From the NCBI RefSeq assembly GCF_001434915.1, contig NZ_AZEF01000020.1, positions 28,566 to 92,565 of the forward strand: a stretch of DNA of 64,000 bases, written 5' to 3'. The notes beneath the pieces are model-generated. The model did not search any database. It was not told where the DNA came from and saw nothing but the letters and a program-made list of their open reading frames with translations. Made by a program: the position numbers and the translations under genes. Of this stretch, positions 38,599 to 48,778 are shown piece by piece; within the stretch, counting starts at the first letter, position 1, and each line of letters begins with the position of its first letter. This stretch comes from Liquorilactobacillus capillatus DSM 19910. GTDB lineage: Bacteria > Bacillota > Bacilli > Lactobacillales > Lactobacillaceae.

Positions 38599-39153
38599 AT
38601 GGTCTGGATTATTTTAATAGTAATACTGGTTATTTTAGGAATAGTATATGTTGCGGTGTATAATGGCTTGCAAACAGCAAAGGTCTACACTGAAGAGTCT
38701 TGGAGTCAGATTGATGTTCAGTTGAAACGACGTAATGATTTAATCCCTAACTTGGTTGAAACTACTAAGGGTTATGCAGCGCATGAAAAAGAGACTTTTG
38801 CCAAGGTTGTTGAGCTACGTAATCAGATGACACAGGTTCCAAATGATGACCATCAACAGAAGATGGAGGTCTCTAATCAATTAACAGGGGCATTAAAATC
38901 TATTTTTGCATTAGCTGAGAGCTATCCTGATTTAAAGGCCAATCAAGAATTTACTAAGTTGATGGAAGAATTAACTAATACTGAGAATAAAATCGCTTAT
39001 TCACGTCAGTTGTTTAATTCCAGTGCTGCTAGTTTTAATCAGAAATTAATGACATTTCCTTCTAACTTTATTGCTAAGATTCATGGGATGGGTAAAGTTA
39101 ATTATCTTGAAGTTCCTACAGAAGAAAAAGAAGCTCCAAAGGTTTCATTTTAG
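38599..39153 (+). CDS. lemA: LemA family protein
   Basis: A 184-residue protein with a single N-terminal membrane helix (residues 2-20) and a long helical domain carrying the family segment SWSQIDVQLKRRNDLIPNLVETTKGYAAHEKETF (read in parts). The GGAGG site selects the ATG at 38599 rather than an upstream one at 38569. LemA proteins usually pair with HtpX, as here. Exact role is unknown, probably membrane quality control. Confidence 0.93.
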   Translation: MVWIILIVILVILGIVYVAVYNGLQTAKVYTEESWSQIDVQLKRRNDLIPNLVETTKGYAAHEKETFAKVVELRNQMTQVPNDDHQQKMEVSNQLTGALKSIFALAESYPDLKANQEFTKLMEELTNTENKIAYSRQLFNSSAASFNQKLMTFPSNFIAKIHGMGKVNYLEVPTEEKEAPKVSF

Positions 39154-39180
39154 TTAACTTTTCCGTAGGAGGCGTAAAGA

Positions 39181-40071
39181 ATGTTATTTCAGCAAATAGC
39201 AAGGAATAAACGACGAACAGTGTATGTGATGGTTGCTTTTTTCCTGTTAGTAATAGCGATTGGTGCATCACTGGGCTATGTCTTTTTTAATAGTTATGTC
39301 GCAGGGATTATTATGGCGGCAGTTATTGGTGCCTTTTATATGATAATGATGTTGTTGCGCTCAACTGACGTCGTGATGGGGATGAATAATGCACATGAAA
39401 TCAAGAGTGCAGATCAGTACTCTGAATTATGGCACATTATCGAAGATATGGCACTTGTCGGAAAGGTCCCAATGCCGCGAGTCTTTATTATTGATGATGC
39501 TAGTCCCAATGCGTTTGCCACTGGTAGAGATCCGGAACATTCAGCAGTTGCAGTAACCAAGGGACTGATGATGCGTCTTAATCGTGAAGAACTTGAGGGT
39601 GTTATTGCACATGAGATCTCCCATGTACGTAATTATGATATTAGATTACAGACAACAGCACTTGCTTTAGTAGCAGTTATCTCAATGCTAGTTAATATTG
39701 GTTTCAATTCATTTTGGTGGGGTGGCGGAAGAAGACGTGACAACGAAGGCGGTAATGGTAGTAATATCATAATGTTGGCTATATCGGTGTTAATGCTTGT
39801 GCTGGGACCAGTTGCGGCTTCATTAGCACAGATGGCTTTATCACGTAACCGTGAGTTTTTAGCAGATGCTTCTGGAGTTGAACTAACTCGTAATCCGCAG
39901 GGATTGATTAGCGCACTTGAAAAGATTTCGCAGAGTGAGCCGATGAAAGCAGCGGATGCTAGTAGCTCGTCTTTATATATTTCTAATCCATTCAAAAAAG
40001 GATCATGGACACATCTTTTTGATACACATCCACCTACAGCTGAAAGAATTGCTAGGTTGCAAAGAATGTAA
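39181..40071 (+). CDS. htpX: Zinc metalloprotease HtpX homologue
   Basis: Membrane-embedded M48 protease that degrades damaged membrane proteins. The 296-residue protein has two N-terminal helices, the zinc motif HEISH (about residue 143), a second helical pair and the downstream glutamate in [13 protein letters not shown]. The [14 protein letters not shown] and [12 protein letters not shown] ends are typical. It forms an operon with lemA, 27 bases apart. Confidence 0.95.
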   Translation: MLFQQIARNKRRTVYVMVAFFLLVIAIGASLGYVFFNSYVAGIIMAAVIGAFYMIMMLLRSTDVVMGMNNAHEIKSADQYSELWHIIEDMALVGKVPMPRVFIIDDASPNAFATGRDPEHSAVAVTKGLMMRLNREELEGVIAHEISHVRNYDIRLQTTALALVAVISMLVNIGFNSFWWGGGRRRDNEGGNGSNIIMLAISVLMLVLGPVAASLAQMALSRNREFLADASGVELTRNPQGLISALEKISQSEPMKAADASSSSLYISNPFKKGSWTHLFDTHPPTAERIARLQRM

Positions 40072-40100
40072 TTATTTTTTGTAGAAATAGAGGAAATTTA

Positions 40101-40883
40101 ATGCGAGATAATATTGTGTATGTCTATCTTGAACGAGTTTCACACCTTACATTATCATATGGCATTTCAGTAAAAAACTTTATGGCAGGAGTTGAAATGC
40201 TGCCTACTAACTTACTATCACTAGGGCCGGTTGATCCAAACCAAGAAATCGATATTTATTCAGGTTTTAATATGTATATTGGAATCGATGATGTTAGAAG
40301 CTATCTAACTGATAAACAAAATAAGAACCAGGAATGGATTGATTTTGATAATGCTTATGATATTGAAGCCTTAACACCAACTGAGGTCTCTGAACTCCTA
40401 TATCTTGGGCACGCATATACACATTTAAAATCGCCTTTTTACTACAAACTGCAGAATAATTACGTATATCTAACCCTGCCTAATGGGGCAAAAAAGGTCT
40501 ATTATCGAAATTTACCGCAGTTTTACAAGGTTCTAGCTAAATGTTTAACAGGACATCTTGCTGAAGTTTACCGTGAGAAGAAGAGTTTTTTGAGGTTACG
40601 GTATAAATTTATTGATTTTCCAACAGAGCTTGCTAAACAAATGTTCTCATTAATGATTAATGGGGTAGTCTTTGATTTTGGTGGAGCAAAGATTAAAGGT
40701 CAAGAAGCGAAAGTACCTATTTTAATAGCACCAGATTCAGTCTACCAATTAAAATGGCATGAACCAACAATGCTTGTTGAAAAATCTAAAGTTGTTGGTA
40801 ATTTAAAGTATCATCTAAATACTAGAATGTGGGAGCTTGAAGTGCTCTCACCGCAAGCATTTGAGGATACTTTGGATTTCTAA
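40101..40883 (+). CDS. Conserved hypothetical protein downstream of htpX
   Basis: A soluble 260-residue protein with no signal peptide, membrane helix or motif that I recognise. It is rich in Tyr, Leu and Lys. Residues 1-60 look like beta strands and the middle is helical. The binding site is AGAGGAAATTT ahead of the ATG, 29 bases after htpX, so it is likely the third gene of the lemA-htpX operon. The final LSPQAFEDTLDF is acidic. Function unknown. Confidence 0.7.
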   Translation: MRDNIVYVYLERVSHLTLSYGISVKNFMAGVEMLPTNLLSLGPVDPNQEIDIYSGFNMYIGIDDVRSYLTDKQNKNQEWIDFDNAYDIEALTPTEVSELLYLGHAYTHLKSPFYYKLQNNYVYLTLPNGAKKVYYRNLPQFYKVLAKCLTGHLAEVYREKKSFLRLRYKFIDFPTELAKQMFSLMINGVVFDFGGAKIKGQEAKVPILIAPDSVYQLKWHEPTMLVEKSKVVGNLKYHLNTRMWELEVLSPQAFEDTLDF

Positions 40884-40906
40884 GCTTCTTAGTTAGAGGT
40901 TAAAGG

Positions 40907-41012
40907 ATATGAGATGGAGAATTATACTTATGGCATAGGTTGTTGTTGTCAATGAGTCGAAAACTGACAGCAATAGTGATGGTGTAATTATCCAGCTCAT
41001 ATTTATTTTGTT
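40907..41012 (+). terminator. Very long imperfect hairpin terminating the htpX operon
   Basis: ATATGAG (40907-40913) pairs with CTCATAT (40996-41002). Pairing continues through TGGA/TCCA, AATTATAC/GTGTAATT and a TTGTTGTCA/TGACAGCAA block to an apex near 40965. A T-rich but interrupted run follows. At about 96 bases it is much longer than the usual terminators in this window. Confidence 0.55.
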
Positions 41013-41181
41013 TTAAAGTGTTATCCAATTTTGTGATACAATAACAAGGGATTAAATATCGGTGGAGATTATGAGGTACTCATAGTTAGATAATAAGAAA
41101 TAGATGCTGGACATTTTTTTAGCATGATTTAAGTTCAGGCATTATTGTTTTTCGCTGATGTGAAGAAAGGAAGATAGTCAC

Positions 41182-42561
41182 ATGAAGATGCGATTAGCAG
41201 AGATTGCGAAAGCACTACAAGTGCAGTCGATCGATGAATGGGAGAAAATAATTGTCACAAGCGTATCATTTGATACACGGACACTGAAACCAGGTGCACT
41301 TTTTATTCCTCTTGTGGGTAAGCAAGATGGACATAATTATATTGCCAAAGCAGTAGAGAAAGGTGCAGTGGCGTCCTTGTGGCAAGAGGACCATGATAGA
41401 TTGCCAGAGAACAGCAGTGCGTTTCCTCTGCTGGACGTTGAAAATAGCTTGCAAGCTTTACAGGATTTAGCTGGTTATTATCTTCATAAGATAAATCCGA
41501 AGGTTGTTGCGGTAACGGGCAGTAATGGCAAAACAACGACTAAAGATATGATTGCAGCGATTCTTAAGACACAGTTTAATGTCCGAAAAACACAGGCTAA
41601 CTTTAATAACCACATTGGAGTTCCGATGACAATTCTGGGAATGGAGCCTAATACAGAAGCGCTTGTTGTGGAGATGGGAATGGATCATTTTGGAGAATTG
41701 GATAAACTGAGCCGGCTTGTTGAACCAGATGTTGCAGTTATTACGATGATCGGTGAAGCACATATCGAGTTCTTTGGAACGAGAGATAAAATAGCTGATG
41801 CTAAGATGGAAATTACACATGGTCTTAAAGAAGACGGTATTTTAGTTTATAATGGAGATGAGCCTTTGTTGCGGCAGCGGGTAAAAGCAATTGAGCAACC
41901 TGCGTATACTTTTGGCAGCGAGGCTAAAAATGATGTACAAGCTTTAAATATTGTCGGTGATGAGAGTAGTACAAGTTTTAGGGTTAAAAATTGGCCTGAT
42001 TATAATTTTATCATTCATATTTTAGGGACTTATAATGTTGGTAATGCATTAGCCGCCTTAAGTGTAGGAGATCATTTTAGAATACCGGTTGAAAAAATGG
42101 TAACTGCGCTCGCAAACTTTGATTTAACGCAAAATCGTACGCAGTGGGTTCAGGGGAACCAAGGTGAAAAAATTTTAAGTGATGTTTATAATTCCAACCC
42201 AACTGCTGCCAAAATGGTATTGCAAGCTTTCTTAAGAGTTAAAACGAGGGGACAACGGTATGTTGTTTTAGGTGATATGCTGGAGTTAGGTAGGTTGTCT
42301 AATCAGTTACATGCGGAACTAGCTGATGTTTTGGATCCTGAAAAGATAGCTGCAGTCTTTTTATGCGGAAATAAAGTTGCAGCTTTAGCTGCGAATTTGA
42401 CTGATAAGTTTTCGGATACAAGGGTTCATTTATACCCAGCAGATCATAAAGAACAGTTAATCCATGAATTAAAAGAAAGTATTACTGCTGATGATATTGT
42501 TATGCTAAAGGGAAGTCATGGAATCCATTTAGAAAAGGTCTTAGAGGCTTTAAGAAAATAG
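41182..42561 (+). CDS. murF: UDP-MurNAc-tripeptide--D-alanyl-D-alanine ligase
   Basis: Adds the D-Ala-D-Ala dipeptide to the cell-wall precursor using ATP. The 459-residue, three-domain Mur ligase shows the P-loop AVTGSNGKTTTKDM (about residues 113-126), the NFNNHIGVPMT segment and DVYNSNPTAAKM in the C-terminal domain. AAGGAAG precedes the ATG. It is followed by cshA, a usual lactobacillar order. A TGATACAAT extended -10 lies upstream at about 41034-41042. Confidence 0.96.
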   Translation: MKMRLAEIAKALQVQSIDEWEKIIVTSVSFDTRTLKPGALFIPLVGKQDGHNYIAKAVEKGAVASLWQEDHDRLPENSSAFPLLDVENSLQALQDLAGYYLHKINPKVVAVTGSNGKTTTKDMIAAILKTQFNVRKTQANFNNHIGVPMTILGMEPNTEALVVEMGMDHFGELDKLSRLVEPDVAVITMIGEAHIEFFGTRDKIADAKMEITHGLKEDGILVYNGDEPLLRQRVKAIEQPAYTFGSEAKNDVQALNIVGDESSTSFRVKNWPDYNFIIHILGTYNVGNALAALSVGDHFRIPVEKMVTALANFDLTQNRTQWVQGNQGEKILSDVYNSNPTAAKMVLQAFLRVKTRGQRYVVLGDMLELGRLSNQLHAELADVLDPEKIAAVFLCGNKVAALAANLTDKFSDTRVHLYPADHKEQLIHELKESITADDIVMLKGSHGIHLEKVLEALRK

Positions 42562-42600
42562 TTTTATTGATTATAGAGATAATTTAGGAGGAATTTTTTT

Positions 42601-44091
42601 TTGAAATTTACAGAATTAGGTCTTTCAGATAATTTACTGAAAGCTATAAAACGAAGCGGTTTCGAGGAAGCTACACCAATTCAAGCTGAAACGATTCCAT
42701 TAGTTTTAAAGGGTAATGATGTTATTGGACAGGCACAAACAGGGACAGGGAAAACAGCAGCCTTTGGATTGCCGGTCTTGCAGCATATTGACCCTAAAGA
42801 AAAGTCAATTCAAGCCATTGTTATTTCACCAACACGTGAGCTTGCTATTCAAACCCAAGAAGAATTGTTCAGACTGGGAAAAGATCAACGCGCAAAAGTG
42901 CAAGTCGTTTATGGTGGAGCAGACATTCGTCGTCAGATTAATGCTTTAAAACGTGCACCACAAGTTTTGGTGGGGACTCCAGGACGGTTGCTTGACCATA
43001 TTCGTCGTCGCACGGTTAGTTTAAAAAATGTTAAAACAGTTATTTTAGACGAAGCAGATGAAATGCTGGATATGGGTTTTGTTGATGATATTGAAAGTAT
43101 CATTCATGAGACACCAGCTAAACGTCAAACATTGCTTTTCTCGGCAACGATGCCACCAGCGATATTGAAGATTGGCGAGAAATTCATGACAGATCCTAAG
43201 GTTGTAAAAATTAAGGCTAAAGAGTTAACAACAGACTTAGTTGATCAATTTTATGTACGTGCACGCGATTTTGAAAAGTTCGATACTATGACACGTATTC
43301 TGGATGTTCAGGCACCTGAACTAACGATTGTTTTTGGTAGAACCAAACGGCGTGTTGATGAGTTGTCCAAAGGCTTAGAAGCTCGTGGCTATAATGCTAA
43401 GGGAATTCATGGTGACTTATCTCAGCAACGCAGAATGAGTATTCTACGACAATTTAAAGCTGGAAAACTTGATATCTTGGTAGCAACGGATGTCGCGGCC
43501 CGTGGGTTGGATATTTCGGGTGTAACGCATGTTTATAACTATGATATCCCTCAGGATCCAGAAAGTTATGTTCATCGTATTGGACGGACGGGACGTGCAG
43601 GACACCATGGTGTTTCAGTGACCTTTGTTACACCAAATGAGATGGATTATTTACGTGTGATTGAAAAGTTGACTAAGAAACGAATGAGTTCACTTAAGCC
43701 ACCAACAGAGCGTGAAGCTTTTATCGGTCAGATCTCATCAGCTGTAGATAATATTGAAGATTTAGTCAAAAAGACAGATACTTCAATGTTTGCTAAAAAA
43801 GCTGAAGAGTTATTAAAAGAATACGAAGCTGTTGATCTTGTCTCTGCACTTTTAAATGAGATGACTAAAGATGCTGCTAATGAAGTTCCGGTGAAAATAA
43901 CACCTGAACGACCTTTACCACGTCGAAAGTCTAAGCATTTCAATCATGGTGGTGGACGATACAACAAGAAGAGTTATTCACATAAGGATAACAATAATAA
44001 CCACAAAGGTAAAAAAGAAAAGAACCGTGATAAATTTAACCGCCGTCAGAAGAGCAAGCGTAAATATACTATTCGTTCTAAAAATAACTAG
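42601..44091 (+). CDS. cshA: DEAD-box RNA helicase
   Basis: ATP-dependent RNA helicase of the CshA group, involved in RNA decay and cold growth. The 496-residue protein has the Q motif, Walker A AQTGTGKT, DEAD, SAT, VATDVAARGLDI and HRIGRTGRAG. The C-terminal 70 residues are a basic, Asn/Lys/His-rich tail expected to bind RNA. The start is TTG at 42601 after GGAGG. A terminator follows at 44153-44186. Confidence 0.95.
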   Translation: MKFTELGLSDNLLKAIKRSGFEEATPIQAETIPLVLKGNDVIGQAQTGTGKTAAFGLPVLQHIDPKEKSIQAIVISPTRELAIQTQEELFRLGKDQRAKVQVVYGGADIRRQINALKRAPQVLVGTPGRLLDHIRRRTVSLKNVKTVILDEADEMLDMGFVDDIESIIHETPAKRQTLLFSATMPPAILKIGEKFMTDPKVVKIKAKELTTDLVDQFYVRARDFEKFDTMTRILDVQAPELTIVFGRTKRRVDELSKGLEARGYNAKGIHGDLSQQRRMSILRQFKAGKLDILVATDVAARGLDISGVTHVYNYDIPQDPESYVHRIGRTGRAGHHGVSVTFVTPNEMDYLRVIEKLTKKRMSSLKPPTEREAFIGQISSAVDNIEDLVKKTDTSMFAKKAEELLKEYEAVDLVSALLNEMTKDAANEVPVKITPERPLPRRKSKHFNHGGGRYNKKSYSHKDNNNNHKGKKEKNRDKFNRRQKSKRKYTIRSKNN

Positions 44092-44152
44092 AGCTAGTTA
44101 CTTCTGTAAAGTAGTATAAAGAGCAGTTAAATTGCAAATATAATAAATAGAA

Positions 44153-44186
44153 GAAGTTGAAGAGGAGTGAATTCAGCTTCTTTTTT
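44153..44186 (+). terminator. Terminator after cshA
   Basis: GAAGTTGAA (44153-44161) pairs with TTCAGCTTC (44172-44180), followed by a T-run. Confidence 0.8.
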
Positions 44187-44293
44187 AATATGTTTGAATA
44201 TGGTAGGATAATAAATAGATTTGCCAAAATTATTTTAGAATTAAATGAGTTCTTAGTTTTTCTTGAAAAAGAAATTATGGAGGCTGACTGGTC

Positions 44294-44686
44294 GTGATTT
44301 ATGGAATTGGGGTCGATATCACGGATATCGCAAGAGTTGAAAAAGCTTGGAAGAGACATCAGAGTTTTGTTAAAATGATTCTAACAGAAAATGAACAAAA
44401 GTTTTTTGAAAGGTTAAGCTACCGACGTAAGAACGAATTCTTGGCGGGTCGTTTTTCAGCAAAAGAATCATATAGTAAAGCGTTGGGGACTGGTATTGGC
44501 AAGCAAGCTACTTTCCATGAAATTGAAATATTAAATAATGAAGAGACGGGGAAGCCCAAACTAACAATGCATCCGGCTGATAATTTATTGGGACATATCT
44601 CAATATCACATACAGCAGAATTAGTGATGACAGAAGTTATTTTAGAATATAAACCAGAGATGAGAGAAGATGCTGAAAATGGTTGA
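44294..44686 (+). CDS. acpS: Holo-[acyl-carrier-protein] synthase
   Basis: Transfers phosphopantetheine from CoA to the acyl carrier protein. The 130-residue trimeric enzyme has IYGIGVDITDIARVEKA at the start (Mg-binding Asp) and GRFSAKESYSKALGTGI (about residues 54-70). GTG start after a GGAGG about ten bases upstream. It overlaps alr by 17 bases, the normal acpS-alr arrangement. Confidence 0.95.
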   Translation: MIYGIGVDITDIARVEKAWKRHQSFVKMILTENEQKFFERLSYRRKNEFLAGRFSAKESYSKALGTGIGKQATFHEIEILNNEETGKPKLTMHPADNLLGHISISHTAELVMTEVILEYKPEMREDAENG

Positions 44687-45794
44687 GGGAAATCATCGTA
44701 ATACTGAAGCAGTTATTAATCTTAGAATGATTGAGAATAATGTTAAGGCTGAACGAAAAAGAATGGATAAGCAGCAAAAACTTTTTGCGGTGGTTAAGGC
44801 TAATGCGTACGGTCATGGCATTATCCCAGTCGCACATGCGGCAAAAAAAGCTGGGGCCAATGGCTTTTGTGTGGCGATTGTTGATGAAGCGCTCGTTTTG
44901 CGGCAAGCAGGGATAACTGACACGATCCTAATTTTAGGAGTTACACCAGCAGATCAGGCAGGCGTATTGGCTGAAAAGAAAATCTCAGTTGCAGTAGGAG
45001 AAGTCCAATATTTACATGATGCACTTGATTATTTAAAAACAACTAAAGGAAAATTGCGAGTACACCTAGCATTGGATACAGGTATGGGTCGAATCGGTTT
45101 TAGGAGTAAGGAAGAACTTAAAAAAGCAGTTACATTTATTATAAGCCAAAAAGAATGTTTTATTTTTGAAGGGATCTTTACTCATTTTGCGACGGCTGAT
45201 TCAGCAGATGATAGTTACTATAAAAAGCAACTTACTAATTTTAAGGAACTGATGTCGATTGTTAAAAATAAACCTCCTTTTGTACATGTAGCTAACTCTG
45301 CGGCGGCATTATGGCATCGTGAATGCGGTGGTAATGCTGTTCGTTTTGGAATTGCGATGTACGGTTTAAATCCCTCAGGATCAGAACTTAAGCTACCTAA
45401 AGAGTTTACCGCAGCTTTATCGTTAAAAAGTGAAATAGTAGCTATTAAGGAGATCTCAGCGGGAGATTCTGTGGGGTATGGAAAGACATATACTGCAACC
45501 AAACCTGAATGGATAGCAACAGTTCCTATTGGATATGCGGATGGTTGGCCAAGAAGAATGCAAGGATTTAAGGTGCTGATTGATGGTTATTACTGTGAAA
45601 TCGTGGGGCGTGTATGTATGGATCAGATTATGGTCAAAGTACCTGAGGCATTTAAGCTAGGGACAACTGTAACCCTAATTGGTGAGGATCATGGTAAAAG
45701 TATTACAGCACAAGATGTGGCTGATTATGCGCAGACGATTCACTATGAAGTTCTCTGTGGAATTTCACAGAGAGTTCAGCGGAAATATATTTAA
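44670..45794 (+). CDS. alr: Alanine racemase
   Basis: PLP enzyme making D-alanine for peptidoglycan and teichoic acids. The 374-residue protein has the PLP lysine in VVKANAYGHG (about residue 40), LDTGMGRIGF and the catalytic tyrosine region VGYGKTYTA. The ATG at 44679 is an alternative start nine bases later. It stands in front of mazEF, as in Bacillus. Confidence 0.96.
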   Translation: MLKMVEGNHRNTEAVINLRMIENNVKAERKRMDKQQKLFAVVKANAYGHGIIPVAHAAKKAGANGFCVAIVDEALVLRQAGITDTILILGVTPADQAGVLAEKKISVAVGEVQYLHDALDYLKTTKGKLRVHLALDTGMGRIGFRSKEELKKAVTFIISQKECFIFEGIFTHFATADSADDSYYKKQLTNFKELMSIVKNKPPFVHVANSAAALWHRECGGNAVRFGIAMYGLNPSGSELKLPKEFTAALSLKSEIVAIKEISAGDSVGYGKTYTATKPEWIATVPIGYADGWPRRMQGFKVLIDGYYCEIVGRVCMDQIMVKVPEAFKLGTTVTLIGEDHGKSITAQDVADYAQTIHYEVLCGISQRVQRKYI

Positions 45795-45861
45795 GGATAT
45801 TCTTTTTTAAGAGAATGTGTTATCATATATTACTAGCATGAGCTTGTGGAGGCTGCCAGAG

Positions 45862-46119
45862 ATGACTTATCATTTGAAAAATGTAATAGATGATTTAATT
45901 ATTGATAATAATGAACGTAAGGCTCTTTATTGCGAATTCTATGCAATTGACCAACGTGAACTGGAAGAAGATAAAGTAGTTGCGGAATATGTCGAAAATC
46001 ATCATCAGATTCTAGATGCATTGATTGCCGGGTATAAAGAAATGGGACCACTGAACAAAAAAATCTGTGATGAACTTGTGGGTTGTGAATGCGAAACGGA
46101 GTTTGAAAAGAAAAGATAG
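45862..46119 (+). CDS. mazE: MazE-type antitoxin, divergent N terminus
   Basis: An 85-residue protein ending ten bases before mazF. The C-terminal half (GYKEMGPLNKKICDELVGCECETE) matches the toxin-wrapping tail of NdoAI-type antitoxins, which read roughly GYMEMAKINLNISSEA..AECEAE. The N-terminal region does not show an obvious ribbon-helix-helix. The start follows GGAGG by nine bases; longer in-frame starts lie upstream. The antitoxin assignment rests on this tail and gene order. Confidence 0.7.
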   Translation: MTYHLKNVIDDLIIDNNERKALYCEFYAIDQRELEEDKVVAEYVENHHQILDALIAGYKEMGPLNKKICDELVGCECETEFEKKR

Positions 46120-46128
46120 AGGTTTTAT

Positions 46129-46494
46129 ATGACAACTGAAGATGTTAAACGAGGAGATATTTTTTATGCCGATTTATCACCAGTTGTGGGCTCAGAACAA
46201 GGAGGTATGCGACCTGTTCTGATTATTCAAAATAATATTGGAAATCGGTATAGTCCAACTGTGATTGTAGCAGCGATTACAGCTAAGATTCAAAAGCCTA
46301 AAATGCCAACACATGTTGGGCTAGCGGCAACTAAGACGGGAATTGAAAAGGATTCCGTTGTTTTGCTTGAGCAAGTACGAACGATCGATAAACAAAGATT
46401 GAAAGACAAAGTAACACATATTGATGAACAAGGTATGAATGAGATTAATCATGCATTAAGAGTCAGTCTAGGACTGGCTAGTATACATAAATAA
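46129..46494 (+). CDS. mazF: MazF/NdoA-type endoribonuclease toxin
   Basis: Sequence-specific mRNA interferase. The 121-residue protein shows [30 protein letters not shown] (read in parts) with the catalytic Arg and the conserved Thr in AAITAKI, plus the [10 protein letters not shown] dimer strand. The alr-antitoxin-mazF order equals the chromosomal ndoA locus of Bacillus, so it is probably a stress module and not a plasmid addiction system. Confidence 0.94.
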   Translation: MTTEDVKRGDIFYADLSPVVGSEQGGMRPVLIIQNNIGNRYSPTVIVAAITAKIQKPKMPTHVGLAATKTGIEKDSVVLLEQVRTIDKQRLKDKVTHIDEQGMNEINHALRVSLGLASIHK

Positions 46495-46583
46495 AGTATT
46501 AGTAGGAAAAGTTTGGCGCCACGGGCTTAATATTTGTTTATAGATGCTGTGCAAAAAGTACCCGGCAGCAATTAAAGTTATCT

Positions 46584-46633
46584 AAAAAAGATAAACTAAG
46601 TCATATATTTGGCTTAGTTTATCTTTTTTACTA
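46584..46633. terminator. Terminator between mazF and cbpA
   Basis: Seventeen-base arms (AAAAAAGATAAACTAAG at 46584-46600 and its complement ending near 46630) with a twelve-base loop. The A-run and T-run make it bidirectional for the convergent genes. Confidence 0.88.
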
Positions 46634-46715
46634 GGTAATTTATATACAAGCGTAGCACATTTATAGCTTATCATCAGTGGATAAGTTACTTAGAAAAAAC
46701 TGTTTTCTTCTATAA

Positions 46716-47351
46716 TCAGGCTCTTAAGTTTTCAATCTCAGGGACTTTAAAGTTCTTACGTTCTAAATTAGCTACAATTTTATCAAGTTTCTGTTCACTG
46801 ACACCTGCGGGAAGTGTGAATAAACTTCGTCTAACTAATTCTGTTGCTTTAACATCTAAAGTAATACAACTAGCAATAGAGGTATATTTAGTTATAATTT
46901 TAGCCATTTCAACTAAATCACCACGATCACCGGAAGAGACAACGGTCAAAACGTAACTACCGATTTCAACATTCCATGATTGTGAAAGCATATTTAGCAA
47001 GCTTGAATGCGTTAAGATGCCATAGAAAAAGTTATGTTCATCTAGGACAGTGATGTATGGGAGATCCTTGATTGAAAAGAAAATATTAAAAAAGGCTGAG
47101 TCTAAAGTGATAAACTTAGTTGCATTTTTTAAAAGATAGGTAACAGGAAGCGACATATCACCACCACGAGATTTATGGCGGTAAATATGCATTTTATAAA
47201 TGTTCCCTCTAAAAATTTGACCGGTTTTATCTAAAATGGGAACGCAACGGTAACCAGATTCTTCAAGAACAGTTAAAGCTTGTTCTAATGTTATATCTTC
47301 ACGGACCGTTGTTAAATCCTTTTTGGGTTTGATAAGTGTTTTGAATAACAA
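46716..47351 (-). CDS. cbpA: CBS-domain c-di-AMP-binding protein (CbpA-like)
   Basis: A 211-residue cytoplasmic protein with two CBS motifs (residues 10-125) and an ACT-like C-terminal domain (about 130-205), the layout of Listeria CbpA. It should bind c-di-AMP and pass the signal to an unknown partner. It is a single gene downstream of ldh, read in the same direction. Confidence 0.78.
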   Translation of the reverse strand: MLFKTLIKPKKDLTTVREDITLEQALTVLEESGYRCVPILDKTGQIFRGNIYKMHIYRHKSRGGDMSLPVTYLLKNATKFITLDSAFFNIFFSIKDLPYITVLDEHNFFYGILTHSSLLNMLSQSWNVEIGSYVLTVVSSGDRGDLVEMAKIITKYTSIASCITLDVKATELVRRSLFTLPAGVSEQKLDKIVANLERKNFKVPEIENLRA

Positions 47352-47475
47352 GATGGTATCCTCCGTTTAATTAAATTATTCTCATATTATCTTATCATAA
47401 AAAAAAGGTATTTAATAATAAAAGCATAAATTTAATAAATTGTTCATTAAATAAAATAATTTAAACTTAATTTAG

Positions 47476-47511
47476 CCTAAAAAAAACTGAGACATAAATG
47501 CCTCAGTTTCC
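47476..47511 (-). terminator. Terminator after ldh
   Basis: On the minus strand AAACTGAG (47502-47509) pairs with CTCAGTTT (47484-47491), followed by a U-run of eight. Confidence 0.88.
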
Positions 47512-47523
47512 GTTACTTACAGT

Positions 47524-48501
<978 letters not shown>

Positions 48502-48606
48502 TCATCCTTTCATAGTGAACTATTTAACACAGTGATAGTATAACACGTTTTTCAGAAAAATGTGTAGCAGTTTTCAAACAATTTTTCCAGTCTTTAAGTG
48601 AATGTA

Positions 48607-48680
48607 TGCTATACTATTAGAAAAATATGTTAGCTACTTTTAAGGGTAAACGTAAAATGTTTAGCCCGCTTTTTCGTGCT
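48607..48680 (+). promoter_or_regulatory. pth-operon promoter and terminator-like leader hairpin
   Basis: An extended -10 TGCTATACT (48607-48615) lacks a clear -35 box. Downstream in the leader, GGGTAAAC pairs with GTTTAGCCC (48644-48667), followed by GCTTTTT. The T-rich arm can also pair with AAAAAAGC near 48706, so an attenuator is conceivable. Confidence 0.45.
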
Positions 48681-48778
48681 TTTATTTCATTTATTAAAAA
48701 AGCAGCTGAGTGATTTGTGAACCTGTTTACATTAAATTTTTCATAAAATAAGTAGGACTTTTTTTGGAGGAGTAGAGA

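Noticed and set aside
39633..39995. Antisense frame in htpX
   Set aside because: Shadow frame; the plus strand carries HEISH and all HtpX signatures.
44078..44359. Minus-strand frame between cshA and acpS
   Set aside because: Covers a terminator and the acpS start; composition matches random AT-rich DNA.
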